The notes: generated from the sequence alone by a model not told the origin. Positions 21,357 through 31,185 are shown, counted from the stretch's first letter. The stretch: 64,000 nt of DNA from Microbacterium sp. W4I20 (GCF_030816505.1 NZ_JAUSYB010000001.1:124001-188000), one strand, 5' to 3'. Made by a program: numbers and translations.

Positions 21357-22292
21357 GTGGAAGAAGATCTGCTCATGGTCCGCGTCGCCGAGCTGTACTA
21401 CGACGAGGACAAGACCCAGGACGAGATCGGCGGACTCCTCAAGGTTTCCCGGTGGAAGGTCGGCCGCCTGCTGACGCAGGCACGTGAGCGCGGCATCGTC
21501 CGGATCGAGATCGTTCATCCGCGCGCGCGGCGCCTCGGTTTGGAACGTCTGCTCGTGGAGCGTTTCGGGCTGGCGGATGCGGTCGTCGTCCCAGCCCCGG
21601 AGGGGGACGACGGCACGCTGGAGCGCGTCGCGCAGGCCGCCGCCGATTTCCTCGCCGCACTCCGACCCGCACCGCGAACCTTGGGTGTGAGCTGGGGCCG
21701 CACGCTGCGTGCCGTCGCCGAGGCTCTGCCCGACGGCTGGGCGAACGGCGTCACCGTGGTGCAGCTCAACGGCGGCGTCAGCCTCAACCGTCGTTCCGGC
21801 GGCGCGGCCGGCCTCGCCGTGACGATCGCGCAGCGGGCCTCGGGCCAGGTGTCACTTCTGCCGAGCCCGGCGATCCTGGAGCGCGTCGAGACCAAGCAGG
21901 CCATCGAGGCCGACCGCACCGTCGCGGCGATCCTCGAGGAGGCCGCAGAGGCGCAGGCCTTCCTCTTCACCGCGGGTCCCTGCGACGCGTCGTCCGCCCA
22001 CGTCGAGAACGGCTACCTCAGCGCCGAGGACGTGGAGGAGCTCGCCAGACGCGGCGCCGTCGGCGACGTCCTCGGGCGCTACGTCGACGCCGAAGGCAAC
22101 ATCGTCGACGCGCAGCTCGACGCGCGCACGGTGGGCGTCTCGCTCGACCGGCTGCGCGGCGCCAAGCGCGCGATCTTCGTCACCGCGGGCCCCGCGAAGC
22201 ATGACATCGCGCGTACAGTCGTGACCAGCGGCCTGTGCGGCGTTCTGGTGACCGATGAGACCACAGCACGAGCATTGTTGGAGGAACAGTGA
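21357..22292 (+). CDS. SorC-family sugar-binding transcriptional regulator (DeoR-like)
   Basis: This 311-residue SorC-family regulator has an N-terminal helix-turn-helix (about residues 8-45; LYYDEDKTQDEIGGLLKVSR). The C-terminal sugar-phosphate-binding domain is related to phosphosugar isomerases (LGVSWGRTLRAVAEAL, VVQLNGGVS, GPAKHDIARTVVTSGLCGVLVTDE in two parts). SorC proteins of this size act as deoxyribonucleoside-operon repressors in Bacillus, and here the gene overlaps deoC by 4 nt. The likely inducer is deoxyribose-5-phosphate. The start is GTG with a very strong GGAAGGAGG site. Confidence 0.85.
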   Translation: MEEDLLMVRVAELYYDEDKTQDEIGGLLKVSRWKVGRLLTQARERGIVRIEIVHPRARRLGLERLLVERFGLADAVVVPAPEGDDGTLERVAQAAADFLAALRPAPRTLGVSWGRTLRAVAEALPDGWANGVTVVQLNGGVSLNRRSGGAAGLAVTIAQRASGQVSLLPSPAILERVETKQAIEADRTVAAILEEAAEAQAFLFTAGPCDASSAHVENGYLSAEDVEELARRGAVGDVLGRYVDAEGNIVDAQLDARTVGVSLDRLRGAKRAIFVTAGPAKHDIARTVVTSGLCGVLVTDETTARALLEEQ

Positions 22293-23290
22293 CGACCCAA
22301 GAACTCAGCCGCAGGACGGCGGTGGACGTCCTCGGCGGTGAGCCGGACGACGCCACTCTCCGTCGCTTCCTGCACGGCCTCCCCGGCGTGGACGCGGTCG
22401 GACTCGAGCAGCGCGCTGCCGGTCTCGGCACCCGCTCGATCAAGACCACGTCGAAGGCGTGGGCGCTCGACACGATCATCAAGCTGATCGACCTGACGAC
22501 CCTCGAGGGTGCCGACACCCCGGGCAAGGTGCGATCGCTCGTCGCGAAGGCGAAGAACCCGGATGCTGCGGATCCCACGACGCCTCGCGTCGCTGCCGTG
22601 TGCGTCTACGGCGACATGGTCGGCGACGCGGTCACCGCGCTCGGCAGCCTGCACGGCGACCCCGACGACGGGCTCATCTCGGTCGCTGCGGTGGCGACGG
22701 CGTTCCCGAGCGGACGCTCCTCTCTGGCAATCAAGCTCGCCGACACCGCCGAAGCAGTGGCCGCCGGTGCGGACGAGATCGACATGGTCATCGACCGCGG
22801 CGCCTTCCTGTCCGGGCGCTACGGCCTCGTGTTCGATCAGATCGCCCAGGTCAAGGAGGCCTGCCGCCGCGCGGACGGCACTTACGCCTCCCTGAAGGTC
22901 ATCCTCGAGACCGGCGAGCTCAACACCTACGACAACATCAAGCGGGCCTCGTGGCTCGGCATCCTCGCCGGCGGCGATTTCATCAAGACCTCGACCGGCA
23001 AGGTGCAGCCCGCGGCCACGCTGCCGACCACTCTCTTGATGCTCGAGACCGTGCGCGACTGGCACCGCGGTACGGGCGAGAAGATCGGCGTGAAGCCCGC
23101 CGGCGGCATCCGCGCATCGAAGGATGCCGTGAAGTACCTCGTCACGGTCGCCGAGACGGTGGGGGAGGAGTGGCTCCAGCCGCACCTCTTCCGCTTCGGC
23201 GCCTCGAGCCTCCTGAACGACGTGCTCCTGCAGCGGCAGAAGCTCAGCTCCGGCCACTACTCGGGCCCCGACTACGTCACGATCGACTAG
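22289..23290 (+). CDS. deoC: deoxyribose-phosphate aldolase
   Basis: This 333-residue class I aldolase splits 2-deoxyribose-5-phosphate into acetaldehyde and glyceraldehyde-3-phosphate. The Schiff-base lysine is in GDFIKTSTGK, and the second conserved lysine is in GVKPAGGIRASKDAV. KVILETGELNTYDNI is also family-typical. It is longer than the 220-260 residues of short DeoC forms, like E. coli-type or animal-like long DeoC. The GTG overlaps the regulator stop. The aldehyde dehydrogenases downstream would oxidise the acetaldehyde released. Confidence 0.95.
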   Translation: MTTQELSRRTAVDVLGGEPDDATLRRFLHGLPGVDAVGLEQRAAGLGTRSIKTTSKAWALDTIIKLIDLTTLEGADTPGKVRSLVAKAKNPDAADPTTPRVAAVCVYGDMVGDAVTALGSLHGDPDDGLISVAAVATAFPSGRSSLAIKLADTAEAVAAGADEIDMVIDRGAFLSGRYGLVFDQIAQVKEACRRADGTYASLKVILETGELNTYDNIKRASWLGILAGGDFIKTSTGKVQPAATLPTTLLMLETVRDWHRGTGEKIGVKPAGGIRASKDAVKYLVTVAETVGEEWLQPHLFRFGASSLLNDVLLQRQKLSSGHYSGPDYVTID

Positions 23291-23298
23291 GGATACAC

Positions 23299-24741
23299 AT
23301 GTCATTTCTGGAATACGCTCCGGCACCGGAGTCCAAGGCGGTCCTGAACCTGAAGGACAGCTACGGGCTGTTCATCAACGGCGAGTTCGTCGACGGGTCG
23401 GGGGAGAGCTTCACCACCATCTCGCCGGCCGACGAGACGCGCATCGCCGAGATCGCCTCCGCGAACGACGAGGACATCGACCGGGCCGTCGCCGCTGCGC
23501 GACGCGCCTACGAGAAGACCTGGTCGAAGATGTCGGGCCGCGACCGCGGCAAGTACCTCTTCCGCATCGCCCGTCTCGTGCAGGAGCGCGCCCGCGAGCT
23601 CGCCGTGGCCGAGAGCCTCGACAACGGCAAGCCGATCAAGGAGAGCCGCGACGTCGACGTGCCACTGGTCGCCTCCTGGTTCTTCTACTACGCCGGCTGG
23701 GCCGACAAGCTCGATTACGCCGGGCTGGGTGCGAACCCGCGTGCCCTCGGCGTCGCCGGACAGATCATCCCGTGGAACTTCCCGCTGCTGATGCTCGCGT
23801 GGAAGCTCGCTCCGGCTCTTGCCGCGGGCAACACCGTCGTGCTGAAGCCCGCCGAGACCACGCCGCTGACCGCGCTGATCTTCGCCGAGATCCTGCAGCA
23901 GGCAGATCTTCCCGCCGGGGTCGTCAACATCGTCACGGGTGCGGGAGCATCCGGCGCATCGCTGGTGCGCCACCCCGACGTCGACAAGGTCGCGTTCACC
24001 GGGTCGACCGGTGTCGGCCGTGACATCGCGCGCGCCGTCGCGGGGACGCACAAGAAGGTCACGCTCGAGTTGGGCGGCAAAGCGGCGAACATCGTGTTCG
24101 ACGACGCGCCCATCGACCAGGCGATCGAGGGCATCGTCAACGGCATCTTCTTCAACCAGGGTCACGTGTGCTGTGCCGGCAGCCGTCTGCTGGTGCAAGA
24201 GTCGATCCACGACGAGGTCATCGATCGGCTCAAGAGCCGTCTGTCGACACTGCGCCTCGGCGACCCCCTCGACAAGAACACCGATATCGGCGCCATCAAC
24301 TCCGCAGCCCAACTGGCCCGCATCCGTGAGCTCAGCGACATCGGCGAGGCCGAGGGTGCCGAGCGCTGGACGGCCGACTGCGCGATCCCGGAGAAGGGGT
24401 TCTGGTTCGCCCCGACGATCTTCACCGGCGTCGAGGCCTCGCACCGCATCGCCCGCGATGAGGTGTTCGGGCCTGTGCTCTCGGTGCTGACGTTCCGCAC
24501 GCCCGCCGAGGCGATCGCCAAGGCGAACAACACGCCGTACGGTCTCTCCGCCGGCATCTGGTCCGACAAGGGATCGCGCATCCTCGCGGTCGCCGACCGT
24601 CTGCGTGCCGGCGTGATCTGGGCCAACACCTTCAACCGTTTCGATCCGTCGAGCCCGTTCGGCGGGTACAAGGAGTCCGGGTACGGCCGCGAGGGCGGAC
24701 GTCAGGGCCTCACCGCCTACCTCAAGGGAGCCGCAGCATGA
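23299..24741 (+). CDS. aldehyde dehydrogenase (NAD(P)+), catalytically complete
   Basis: This 480-residue ALDH-superfamily enzyme starts at the ATG at 23299 (MSFLEYAPAPESKAVLNLKD). Catalytic residues are present: Glu in TLELGGKAANIV and the nucleophile at C291/C292 in GHVCCAGSR. The nucleotide-binding region has VIAP-type IIPWNFPLLMLAWKLAPAL, FTGSTGVGRDIARAV and the C-terminal PFGGYKESGYGREGG. The context after deoC suggests it oxidises acetaldehyde or a related product of deoxynucleoside breakdown. It overlaps the next, shorter ALDH gene by 4 nt. Confidence 0.9.
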   Translation: MSFLEYAPAPESKAVLNLKDSYGLFINGEFVDGSGESFTTISPADETRIAEIASANDEDIDRAVAAARRAYEKTWSKMSGRDRGKYLFRIARLVQERARELAVAESLDNGKPIKESRDVDVPLVASWFFYYAGWADKLDYAGLGANPRALGVAGQIIPWNFPLLMLAWKLAPALAAGNTVVLKPAETTPLTALIFAEILQQADLPAGVVNIVTGAGASGASLVRHPDVDKVAFTGSTGVGRDIARAVAGTHKKVTLELGGKAANIVFDDAPIDQAIEGIVNGIFFNQGHVCCAGSRLLVQESIHDEVIDRLKSRLSTLRLGDPLDKNTDIGAINSAAQLARIRELSDIGEAEGAERWTADCAIPEKGFWFAPTIFTGVEASHRIARDEVFGPVLSVLTFRTPAEAIAKANNTPYGLSAGIWSDKGSRILAVADRLRAGVIWANTFNRFDPSSPFGGYKESGYGREGGRQGLTAYLKGAAA

Positions 24742-25589
24742 GCAAGCGACTGGCCGTGCCGAAGACGTACAAGCTGGCGATCGGCGGGGCGTTCCCGCGG
24801 AGCGAGTCCGGACGCACGTACGAGGTGTTCTCGCCCAAGGGCGCGTTCCTCGCCAACGCGGCGAAGGGTTCGCGAAAGGATGCCCGCGACGCGGTGGTCG
24901 CCGCGCGTGCCGCGGTGAAGGGCTGGTCGGGAGCGACGGCCTACAACCGCGGCCAGGTGCTCTACCGTGTCGCAGAGGTGCTCGAGGGACGCCGCGCGCA
25001 GTTCGTGGAGGAGATCGTCGCGCAGGAGGGCGGCTCGACATCTGCCGCCGAGTCGCAGGTCGACGCGGCCATCGATCTCTGGGTCTGGTACGCCGGCTGG
25101 TGCGACAAGTACGAGCAGGTGGCGGGCAACGCCAACCCCGTGTCGGGCCCGTACTTCAACATCTCAGTGCCCGAGCCGACCGGTGTGGTCGCGATCGTCG
25201 CCCCGCAGGACTCGGCGCTGCTGGGTCTGGTCTCGGTCGTCGCTCCGGCCCTCGTCGCCGGCAACGCCGTGGTCGTGATCGCCAGCGAGCGGCATCCGCT
25301 GTCGGCCATCAGCCTCGCCGAGGTCCTGGCGACGAGCGATGTGCCCGGGGGAGTCGTCAACGTGCTCACCGGCTCGCCCGCCGAGATCGCGCCGTGGCTC
25401 GCCTCTCACCAGGACGTGAACGCGCTCGACCTCGCAGGAGCGGGCCACCTGGACTGGGTCGACATGCAGATCGCCGCGGCCGAGACGCTGAAGCGCGTGC
25501 TCGCGCCGGGCGAGGTCGTCGCCTCGCCGGAGCGGATCGGCGTCTTCACCGAGGTGAAGACCGTCTGGCATACGAAGAGCATGGTCTGA
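24738..25589 (+). CDS. short aldehyde dehydrogenase-like protein lacking the catalytic half
   Basis: This 283-residue protein matches the N-terminal NAD-binding half of ALDHs ([70 protein letters not shown]). It ends before or replaces the ELGGK and catalytic-Cys regions, so the nucleophile is missing. The reading frame is open and well-coded up to [10 protein letters not shown], so it looks like a real short gene rather than recent decay. The 4-nt overlap with the full ALDH suggests the two polypeptides work together, for example as a subunit or regulator; that is inference. Confidence 0.8.
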   Translation: MSKRLAVPKTYKLAIGGAFPRSESGRTYEVFSPKGAFLANAAKGSRKDARDAVVAARAAVKGWSGATAYNRGQVLYRVAEVLEGRRAQFVEEIVAQEGGSTSAAESQVDAAIDLWVWYAGWCDKYEQVAGNANPVSGPYFNISVPEPTGVVAIVAPQDSALLGLVSVVAPALVAGNAVVVIASERHPLSAISLAEVLATSDVPGGVVNVLTGSPAEIAPWLASHQDVNALDLAGAGHLDWVDMQIAAAETLKRVLAPGEVVASPERIGVFTEVKTVWHTKSMV

Positions 25590-25610
25590 CACATCCATCG
25601 GATCCGACGG

Positions 25611-25642
25611 AGGCCGGGCTCGCAGCTGCTGCGGTCCGGCTT
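25611..25642 (+). terminator. terminator-like hairpin after the deo operon
   Basis: An interrupted stem, GCCGG (25613-25617) with CCGGC (25636-25640) and inner CGCAG/CTGCG around CTG, is followed by TTTC. It lies 22 bp after the last stop. The internal loop makes it less certain than the others here. Confidence 0.5.
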
Positions 25643-25740
25643 TCGCCGTCACCAGACCGGATCGCGCCAATGCGGCCCTGTGTCGGATGCAGAGGTTAGG
25701 CTCGAAGGACGATCTCTGGATCCCCCATAGGAGGACGCGC

Positions 25741-27009
25741 ATGGCCCGTATCGGTGAAAGCGCTGACCTGTTCAAATGCTCATTCTGCGGAAAGAGCCAG
25801 AAGCAGGTGCAGCAGCTCATCGCTGGCCCCGGTGTGTACATCTGCGACGAGTGCGTCGAGCTGTGCAACGAGATCATCGAGGAGCGCATGGCGGAGTCCT
25901 CCGCCGAGGGCGTCGCGGAGTTCGAACTGCCGAAGCCGCGCGAGATCTTCTCCTTCCTCGAGGAGTACGTCGTCGGACAGGAGCCCGCGAAGCGCGCCCT
26001 CGCCGTCGCGGTCTACAACCACTACAAGCGCGTCCGCGCGCACGGCACCCTGCAGACCGCCGAGCAGAAGGCCGAAGAGATCGAGATCGCGAAGAGCAAC
26101 ATCCTGCTCATCGGACCGACCGGCTGCGGCAAGACCTATCTCGCTCAGACGCTCGCCAAGCGCCTCAATGTGCCGTTCGCCGTGGCCGATGCCACCGCGT
26201 TGACCGAGGCCGGCTACGTCGGTGAGGACGTCGAGAACATCCTGCTCAAGCTGATCCAGGCCGCGGACTACGACGTGAAGCGTGCCGAGCAGGGCATCAT
26301 CTACATCGACGAGGTCGACAAGATCGCCCGCAAGGCCGAGAACCCGTCGATCACGCGCGACGTGTCGGGCGAGGGCGTGCAGCAGGCGCTGCTGAAGATC
26401 ATCGAAGGCACGGTCGCCTCGGTGCCGCCGCAGGGCGGCCGCAAGCACCCGCACCAGGAGTTCCTGCAGATCGACACCACCAACGTGCTCTTCATCGTCG
26501 CCGGTGCGTTCGCCGGACTCGAAGACATCGTGTCCGCGCGCGTCGGAAAGCACGGCATCGGCTTCGGCGCTCCGCTGCACGACAAGACCAAGGACCTCGA
26601 TCTCTTCAGCGAGGTGCTGCCGGAGGACCTGCACAAGTTCGGGCTCATCCCGGAGTTCATCGGTCGTCTGCCCGTCGTCACGAACGTCTCGCCGCTCGAC
26701 CAGGACGCGCTGATGGAGATCCTCACCGGACCCCGCAACGCGCTCGTCAAGCAGTACCAGCGCATGTTCGAGCTCGACGGCGTCCAGCTGGAGTTCGACG
26801 AGGAGGCACTGCGATCGATCGCCGACTTGGCCGTCGAACGCAAGACAGGCGCCCGTGGTCTCCGCGCCATCCTCGAAGATGTCCTCGGACCGATCATGTT
26901 CGAGATCCCCTCCGCGGAAGACGTCGCCAAGGTCATCGTGACTCGCGCCGCCGTCGACGAAGGCGCACCGCCCACCATCGTGATGGAGCGCAAGCGCAAG
27001 AGCGCGTGA
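25741..27009 (+). CDS. clpX: ATP-dependent Clp protease ATP-binding subunit ClpX
   Basis: This 422-residue AAA+ unfoldase feeds substrates to ClpP. The N-terminal C4 zinc finger is visible (Cys13, Cys16 in FKCSFCGKS; Cys35, Cys38 in ICDECVELC). Walker A is GPTGCGKT (residues 125-132), Walker B is [13 protein letters not shown], and the GFGA pore-loop (IGFGAPLH) and sensor regions are intact. The ATG at 25741 follows a clear AGGAGG site. It lies about 4.5 kb after clpP1P2, separated by the deo operon. Confidence 0.98.
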   Translation: MARIGESADLFKCSFCGKSQKQVQQLIAGPGVYICDECVELCNEIIEERMAESSAEGVAEFELPKPREIFSFLEEYVVGQEPAKRALAVAVYNHYKRVRAHGTLQTAEQKAEEIEIAKSNILLIGPTGCGKTYLAQTLAKRLNVPFAVADATALTEAGYVGEDVENILLKLIQAADYDVKRAEQGIIYIDEVDKIARKAENPSITRDVSGEGVQQALLKIIEGTVASVPPQGGRKHPHQEFLQIDTTNVLFIVAGAFAGLEDIVSARVGKHGIGFGAPLHDKTKDLDLFSEVLPEDLHKFGLIPEFIGRLPVVTNVSPLDQDALMEILTGPRNALVKQYQRMFELDGVQLEFDEEALRSIADLAVERKTGARGLRAILEDVLGPIMFEIPSAEDVAKVIVTRAAVDEGAPPTIVMERKRKSA

Positions 27010-27026
27010 TGGGCTGAGGGCCGATC

Positions 27027-27797
27027 GTGCGTCAGGTCACGCTCGTCGTCGGGACCGTCTGCGTGGTCATGGTCGGTTTGGCTGTCTTCGCCACGCTCTG
27101 GCTCACCGGCTCGATCTTCGGTTCGCAAGACGGTGACAGGATCGCCTGGGATCGGGCGGCAGCGACGGCGGACGCCATGCAGGAAGACTTCGGCTATCAG
27201 CGCGACCGGCGCGATGCCGAGACGATCGCGGCCGGACCGGTGTTCACCGGGAGAAACGGTGCCACGCCCGTCGCCTGGTCGGGCTCCACAGACGCAGGTG
27301 ACGAGGCAGTGATCGACGTCCGTATCCGCGTGGACGTCGCAGCCAACGAAGGCGGGTTCGGCAACGGTCCCGTCGTGAGCGCAGGAAATGCCGAGCGCTG
27401 CTACCGCTTCACACTGGTCATCAGCCAGGACGCCCGCCGAGACGAGGTCGACTGCGCCGATCTCCCGACCGACGTGGAGCCACCCGTGATCACGCCGCTG
27501 GCTGCTCTGCCGGAAGACGCGGCCGTCCGGTTGGAAGCCCTGCTGGCGGCATCCGATCCATCCGACCTCGCGCAGAACGTGCGTGCGGAGTTCACCGACC
27601 CGAAGTTCTCCGTTGACACGACGGTGACCGACGCCGGCGAGCTCGTCGTCGCCGTCGGTGCCCAAGAATCCCGCGACTGCCTCGTGAGAGTGCGCAAGCT
27701 CGACGGAACGATCGCTCCGGTGTCCTTCGATCGCATCCTGCTCGAGCCGGGCGAGGGCGGATGCACGGTGCAGCTCTACACAGCGCCGCCACTCTGA
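27027..27797 (+). CDS. hypothetical membrane-anchored or secreted protein
   Basis: This 256-residue protein starts at a GTG 17 bp after clpX. An N-terminal hydrophobic segment ([20 protein letters not shown], about residues 4-23) is a signal anchor or signal peptide without a lipobox. The rest is Asp/Ala-rich and probably extracytoplasmic, with three cysteines (in AERCYRF, EVDCADL, SRDCLVR and a further one near GGCTVQL) that could pair as disulfides. I recognise no domain. It may share the clpX transcript. Confidence 0.6.
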   Translation: MRQVTLVVGTVCVVMVGLAVFATLWLTGSIFGSQDGDRIAWDRAAATADAMQEDFGYQRDRRDAETIAAGPVFTGRNGATPVAWSGSTDAGDEAVIDVRIRVDVAANEGGFGNGPVVSAGNAERCYRFTLVISQDARRDEVDCADLPTDVEPPVITPLAALPEDAAVRLEALLAASDPSDLAQNVRAEFTDPKFSVDTTVTDAGELVVAVGAQESRDCLVRVRKLDGTIAPVSFDRILLEPGEGGCTVQLYTAPPL

Positions 27798-27831
27798 GCG
27801 CGTTGCCGTGCTAGCCAGAAGGAGAAGTCCT

Positions 27832-28398
27832 GTGAATGGATCGACGAACGATTCTCCTCACCCCTGGCGTGTTGTCTCGTCGGAGATGCTCGTCGCGGAT
27901 CGATGGATCCGAGTCCGGGCTGACGAATGCGTCGATGAGCACGATCGTCGCATCGCGCCGTTCTACGTGTTGGAGTATGGCGATTGGGTCTCCGTGCTCG
28001 CCGTCGACACCGAGGGCCAGGCGATCCTCGTCGAGGAGTATCGCCACGGCGCCGGCATCGTCGCACAGGGAACCATCGGCGGAGGGGTCGAGCCCGCTGA
28101 AGAACCCCGCCGAGCGGCCGAGCGCGAGCTACGCGAAGAGACCGGCTACGAGGCTCGAGAAATCATCGACCTCGGAGCTACGTGGGCCAACTTCGGCAAT
28201 CACACCAATCGCGTGCACCACTTCCTGGCACGCGACTGCGTTCTGGTGTCCGAGCAGTCGCTCGACGAGAGCGAGTCGATCGCGGTCCGGTTGCTGCCGG
28301 TGGCCGACGCGGGAGCCCGGCTGGAGCAGAGCTATCACCAGCTCACCTGGTACAAAGCGCAGGCGTGGCTCGCCGGGCAACCGCCGGACTCGCCCTAG
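27832..28398 (+). CDS. NUDIX hydrolase
   Basis: This 188-residue protein has a canonical Nudix box, [20 protein letters not shown] followed by ETGY (about residues 80-103), which coordinates Mg for hydrolysis of a nucleoside diphosphate linked to another moiety. The surrounding folds ([25 protein letters not shown]) resemble ADP-ribose/ADP-sugar pyrophosphatases. The GTG at 27832 is preferred because AAGGAGA lies just upstream; an upstream in-frame start at 27808 has no such site. Its stop interlocks with that of the convergent methyltransferase. Confidence 0.85.
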   Translation: MNGSTNDSPHPWRVVSSEMLVADRWIRVRADECVDEHDRRIAPFYVLEYGDWVSVLAVDTEGQAILVEEYRHGAGIVAQGTIGGGVEPAEEPRRAAERELREETGYEAREIIDLGATWANFGNHTNRVHHFLARDCVLVSEQSLDESESIAVRLLPVADAGARLEQSYHQLTWYKAQAWLAGQPPDSP

Positions 28399-29021
28399 GG
28401 GGTCGGCACGACGAGCTCTGCGATCAGCAACTCATCGATGGCATCGCTCCACTCCCGATGACGACGCAGTGTGAAGCCGTATCGGTCGAACGTCGCCGAG
28501 AGGTTCGCCGCGCCGGAGTACGGGGCGTGGTCGCGTGCATACGGCCGCTGCGCCGAGGGCTGCTCGGGAGCGCCATGACCGGACGTGTCCGTCTTCTGGA
28601 ACGTCGCCGTCACGAGTCGTCCACCCGGTCGCAGGATCCGCCGCCATTCCGCCGCAGCTGTAGGCACATCTGGGATGATGTGCAGCGCTGTCACGCAGGT
28701 GAGCAGGTCGACCGACGCGGACTCGACCGGTATGTCCGCTGCGGACGCCCGGAGCCACGTCGCTCCCGGCAGATGGCCGCGCGCGACCTCGAGCATCCCC
28801 GCGGAGATGTCGACACCGATGAGGTCGGCGTCGACGGCACGGGGCGCGATCGCGCGGAGCACCAATCCCGTCCCTGTCGCGACATCGAGGATGACGTGCA
28901 CGTCGGTGAGATCGGCGAACTCCGCCGTCGCGGTGGCGACAGCTCGATGCATCGCGCTGTCGTCGTATCGTTCAGCGCGGGAATCGAAGGCAGCGCTGAT
29001 GAGGCTCAGCGGATCACTCAT
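28395..29021 (-). CDS. class I SAM-dependent methyltransferase
   Basis: This 208-residue Rossmann-like methyltransferase has SAM-binding motif I in ILDVATGTGLVLRAIAP (about residues 43-59), acidic residue D in IGVDISAGMLEVARG, and motif post-I/II in VDLLTCVTALHIIP. The type 11 family (DUF/UbiE-like) fits best. The substrate cannot be told from sequence. It overlaps the convergent NUDIX gene at a shared CTAG (both stops are TAG). It starts 7 bp after the M3 peptidase stop on the same strand, so it is probably co-transcribed with it. Confidence 0.82.
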   Translation of the reverse strand: MSDPLSLISAAFDSRAERYDDSAMHRAVATATAEFADLTDVHVILDVATGTGLVLRAIAPRAVDADLIGVDISAGMLEVARGHLPGATWLRASAADIPVESASVDLLTCVTALHIIPDVPTAAAEWRRILRPGGRLVTATFQKTDTSGHGAPEQPSAQRPYARDHAPYSGAANLSATFDRYGFTLRRHREWSDAIDELLIAELVVPTP

Positions 29022-29028
29022 CCGTGGC

Positions 29029-31080
29029 TCAGCCCTCGAGTCCTCGTCGTTCGAGCAGCGGCGCGATCTCGGCGTCCCGGCCGCGGAAGTCGCGGTAGGC
29101 GTCCAGTGGATCCTGGGAACCGCCCACGCCGAGGAGACGCTGCCGGAATCGGTCGCCGTTCTCGCGGGTGAGGCCGCCGTTCTCGCGGAACCAGTCGACC
29201 GTGTCGGCGTCGAGCACCTCGCTCCAGATGTACGAGTAGTACCCGGCGCTGTATCCGCCGGAGAAGATGTGGGCGAAGTACGTCGAGGAGTAGCGCGTCG
29301 GGACGACCGGGTCGTTCAGACCGATGTCGGCGAGGGCCGCCGCCTCGAACGTCGGCACGTCGTCGATCGTCGCATCCGGGCCGATCCGATGCCACGCCTG
29401 ATCCAGCCACGCCGCCGCCAGATACTCGCTCGTCGCGTGCCCCTGGTCGAACTTCTCCGTGGCGCGGAGTCGCTCGACGATCGCCGGATCGAGCGGCTCT
29501 CCGGTCTCGTGGTGCCGCGCGTAGTTGTCGAGGATCTCGGGCCAGAGAATCCACATCTCATTCACCTGGCTCGGGAACTCGACGAAGTCGCGGAACACGT
29601 TCGTCCCGGCGAAGTGCGGGTACGTGACCGTCGCGAACAATCCGTGCAGCGCATGGCCGAACTCGTGGAACAGCGTCGTGACCTCGTCGAGGGTCAGGAG
29701 AGTCGGCTCGCCGTCGCCCGGAAGCGGGACGTTCAGATTGTTGACCACCACGGGAGAGGTGCCGCGCAGCGTCGACTGGCTCACGATCGAGTTCATCCAC
29801 GCTCCGCCGCGCTTCGAATCACGGGTGTAGAGGTCGAGGACGTAGAGACCCAGCGGGCTGCCGTCGGCGTTGTGCACCTCGAAGACGCGGGCGCCGGAGT
29901 GATACGCGGGAAGGTCGGCCCGTTCGGTGAAGGTCACGCCGTAGAGGCGGGTGGCCGCGAAGAAGACGCCGTCCTGCAGGACGCGTTCGGCCTCGAACCA
30001 CGGGCGCAGCGCACGGGAGTCGATGTCGTAGCGCGCGCTGCGCACCTTCTCGGTGTAGTACGCCCAGTCGTGCGCCTCGATCGGGAAGAGTTCGCTCTCG
30101 GTCTCATCCACGATCGCCTGCAGTGCCTCACGCTCCGCTGCGGCGTTGCGCGCCGACGGTGCCGCGAGCTGACGCAGCATCCGCTCTACCGCCTCCGGGG
30201 TACCGGCGGTCTCGTCTGCCGTGACGTACGCCGCATGGGAGGCGTAGCCGAGCAGTGCGGCGCGCTCCGCGCGCAGTCGCACGATCTCGATGAGGACCGG
30301 ACGATTGTCGTGGGAGTTGTCCCGTGCGCCGCGCTGCCGTGACGCCGCCATGATGCGTCGCCGCGATTCGCGGTCGCGCAGCTGCGCCAGGTACGGGTGT
30401 CCGGTGAAGAGCGGCAGCGCGATCAGCAGCTTGCCGTCCAAGCCACGTTCCTGCGCCGCGCGGGCTGCCGCGGAGAGCTCTCCCGCGCTGAGACCGTCGA
30501 GTTCCTCGGGGGAGTCGAACACGACCGCGAGGTCGTTCGTGTCGTCGAGCAGGTTGCGCTCGAACGTGTTGCTCAGCGTCGAGAGCTGCTGGTTGAGCAC
30601 GGTCAGGCGTGCCTTGGCCTCGTCATCGAGCGCGGCTCCGGCGTGCGTCATCTCGCGGTGGTGACGCTCGACCAGATACCGCTGCTCTGGTTCGAGGTCG
30701 AGATCGTCGAGCTGGGCGTGCACCTGCTGCACCCGCCAGTAGAGGGCACTGTCGAGGGTTATGGCGTCCTGGTGCGCGGCCATGAGCGGAGCCAGCTGCT
30801 CGTCGACCGCCTGGATCTCCGGTGTCGCGTCCGCCGAGCTCACCGTGTAGAACGTGTGGGCCACCCGGTCGAGCAGCTCGCCGGAGCGCTCCAACGCCTC
30901 GATGGTGTTCTCGAACGTCGGCATCGATCGCACCATGGTGATGCGGGAGATCTCGCGGAGGTGCTCCTCGAATGCCGTCCGGAAGGCCGGGAGATAATGT
31001 TCGGCGCGGATCGTCCGGTAGTCGGGGAGCCCGTAGTCGAGCGAAGACGGCAGGAGCAGCGGGTTCGAGGCGTCGGTCAT
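29029..31080 (-). CDS. dcp: M3 family oligopeptidase (peptidyl-dipeptidase Dcp type)
   Basis: This 683-residue zinc metallopeptidase is full length for Dcp/oligopeptidase A-like M3 enzymes. The catalytic motif HEFGH is in TTLFHEFGHALHGLFATV (about residues 465-482), with the third ligand Glu in FPSQVNEMWI. SGGYSAGYYSYIWSEVLDAD near the C-terminus is also M3-typical. No signal peptide is visible, so it acts in the cytoplasm on short peptides. It may serve the peptide-import locus at 35-55 kb, but it is not part of that cluster. Confidence 0.92.
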   Translation of the reverse strand: MTDASNPLLLPSSLDYGLPDYRTIRAEHYLPAFRTAFEEHLREISRITMVRSMPTFENTIEALERSGELLDRVAHTFYTVSSADATPEIQAVDEQLAPLMAAHQDAITLDSALYWRVQQVHAQLDDLDLEPEQRYLVERHHREMTHAGAALDDEAKARLTVLNQQLSTLSNTFERNLLDDTNDLAVVFDSPEELDGLSAGELSAAARAAQERGLDGKLLIALPLFTGHPYLAQLRDRESRRRIMAASRQRGARDNSHDNRPVLIEIVRLRAERAALLGYASHAAYVTADETAGTPEAVERMLRQLAAPSARNAAAEREALQAIVDETESELFPIEAHDWAYYTEKVRSARYDIDSRALRPWFEAERVLQDGVFFAATRLYGVTFTERADLPAYHSGARVFEVHNADGSPLGLYVLDLYTRDSKRGGAWMNSIVSQSTLRGTSPVVVNNLNVPLPGDGEPTLLTLDEVTTLFHEFGHALHGLFATVTYPHFAGTNVFRDFVEFPSQVNEMWILWPEILDNYARHHETGEPLDPAIVERLRATEKFDQGHATSEYLAAAWLDQAWHRIGPDATIDDVPTFEAAALADIGLNDPVVPTRYSSTYFAHIFSGGYSAGYYSYIWSEVLDADTVDWFRENGGLTRENGDRFRQRLLGVGGSQDPLDAYRDFRGRDAEIAPLLERRGLEG

Positions 31081-31135
31081 CCTCCGAGCCTAGCCACCGT
31101 CCCTCTCGAAGTCAGGGTGCAGTACAAAGGAACGG

Positions 31136-31183
31136 TTGCAAAGAAATGCTTGCAAAGAACCCTTTGCAAGAGTATCTTTGCAA
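31136..31183. promoter_or_regulatory. four-half-site nested operator of the ArsR-type regulator
   Basis: TTGCAAAG occurs at 31136-31143 and 31150-31157, and its complement CTTTGCAA at 31162-31169 and 31176-31183. All four share one dyad centre (31159.5) with 14-bp spacing on each arm; the inner pair extends to a perfect 9-bp inverted repeat (31149-31157 and 31162-31170). The array ends 3 bp before the regulator ATG. It is AT-rich in GC-rich DNA and is almost certainly an autoregulatory binding array. Confidence 0.75.
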
Positions 31184-31185
31184 GC

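Noticed and set aside
24738..25589. Pseudogene call for the short aldehyde dehydrogenase
   Set aside because: The frame is intact, translationally coupled and well-coded to its end, so decay is not supported.
30397..31185. In-frame extension upstream of the ArsR-type regulator
   Set aside because: It would run through the operator and the divergent M3 gene; homology begins at the ATG at 31186.
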